Origin: an uncultured Chloroflexota bacterium
GTDB taxonomy: Bacteria > Chloroflexota > Limnocylindria > Limnocylindrales > Limnocylindraceae
Assembly: GCA_903820655.1 (NCBI GenBank)
Contig: CAIJIA010000131.1
Coordinates: forward strand, 1-5,046
Length of the DNA stretch: 5,046 bases
Reading direction: 5' to 3'
The number at the start of each line of letters is the position of its first letter. Position 1 is the first letter of the stretch. The notes beneath the pieces are model-generated. The model had not been told where the DNA came from and did not search any database. It saw only the letters and a program-made list of their open reading frames with translations. The position numbers and the translations under genes are program-made. Shown piece after piece: positions 4,781 through 5,046 of this stretch.

Positions 4781-5046
4781 CGTCGGGCGAGCAGGAACCC
4801 GACCACTGCAAGGCCGATGCCGAGGAAGCGCGTCGCGGATACAGGGATTGCTGCCGCGCCGAGAAGACCGAACCCATCAATCGCGAGAGCGGCGCCGAGT
4901 GATCCAAGGATGTAGATGAGGGTCGCTTCAGTGACCCCAAGCACCGGAACGGCGGTGGCGAAGCCAGTGACGATCAGCGCACCAAACAGGCCGCCGGTGA
5001 GCAGGAGTGGCGGAACCTTTGTCGCCTCAACAAGCTGCAGCTTGCC
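4777..5046 (-). CDS. DMT-superfamily transporter (DUF606/YdcZ-like), C-terminal part, cut by window edge
   Basis: The last 89 codons of a leftward gene are visible, followed by TGA at 4777-4779. The sequence is strongly hydrophobic, with helices at about residues 12-34, 40-58 and 73-87, and a short basic end (ARR). The IDGFGLLG turn at 56-63 followed by PVSATRFLGIGLAVVGFLL (68-86) matches the end of the DUF606/YdcZ group, where a DHFGLFG-P-SxxRxxG arrangement precedes the final helix. The family consists of small inner-membrane drug/metabolite-type transporters, often duplicated halves; substrates are mostly unknown. Its stop overlaps the start of the three-helix membrane protein by four bases. 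The N-terminal part and the start are outside the window. Confidence 0.8.
   Translation of the reverse strand, partial: GKLQLVEATKVPPLLLTGGLFGALIVTGFATAVPVLGVTEATLIYILGSLGAALAIDGFGLLGAAAIPVSATRFLGIGLAVVGFLLARR

Overview
The window is protein-coding almost end to end and GC-rich (about 60% by eye). It holds eight genes, with no RNA gene, mobile element or CRISPR array. Three genes lack a Shine-Dalgarno site, and each has a TANNNT hexamer exactly six bases before its ATG. That is the layout of leaderless transcripts, common in Actinomycetota and some other deep-branching, mostly GC-rich lineages. Together with the compact gene packing it suggests a free-living actinobacterial or Chloroflexota-like bacterium, but the sequence does not fix the genus or even the phylum.

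The left part (1-3018) is a leftward run in the order thiolase (most like beta-ketoadipyl-CoA thiolase), A-type iron-sulfur carrier (ErpA/IscA-like), LON substrate-binding-domain protein with unusual acidic inserts, and the N-terminal third of a nucleoside hydrolase cut by the window edge. The thiolase and the nucleoside hydrolase each appear to have their own leaderless promoter. The iron-sulfur carrier has a strong ribosome binding site and a possible promoter of its own. The LON gene overlaps or abuts the carrier gene and has no ATG or GTG start.

The middle part (3019-4249) begins with a 39-base divergent spacer in which two back-to-back promoters overlap. Rightward from it run an unrecognised 246-residue protein, possibly LolA-like in fold but without a signal peptide, and seven bases later a CoxG-like SRPBCC protein. 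Both would have hydrophobic-ligand folds, so they may form a small functional pair.

The right part (4253-5046) runs leftward. It holds the C-terminal end of a DUF606/YdcZ-type DMT transporter, whose stop overlaps the start of an unrecognised three-helix membrane protein. That membrane protein ends three bases from the stop of the CoxG-like gene, with no visible terminator between them.

Most of the window looks like ordinary metabolism. The points that deserve a second look are the promoter architecture, the acidic/histidine inserts and missing start of the LON protein, the LolA-like/CoxG-like pair, and a clear excess of GATC.
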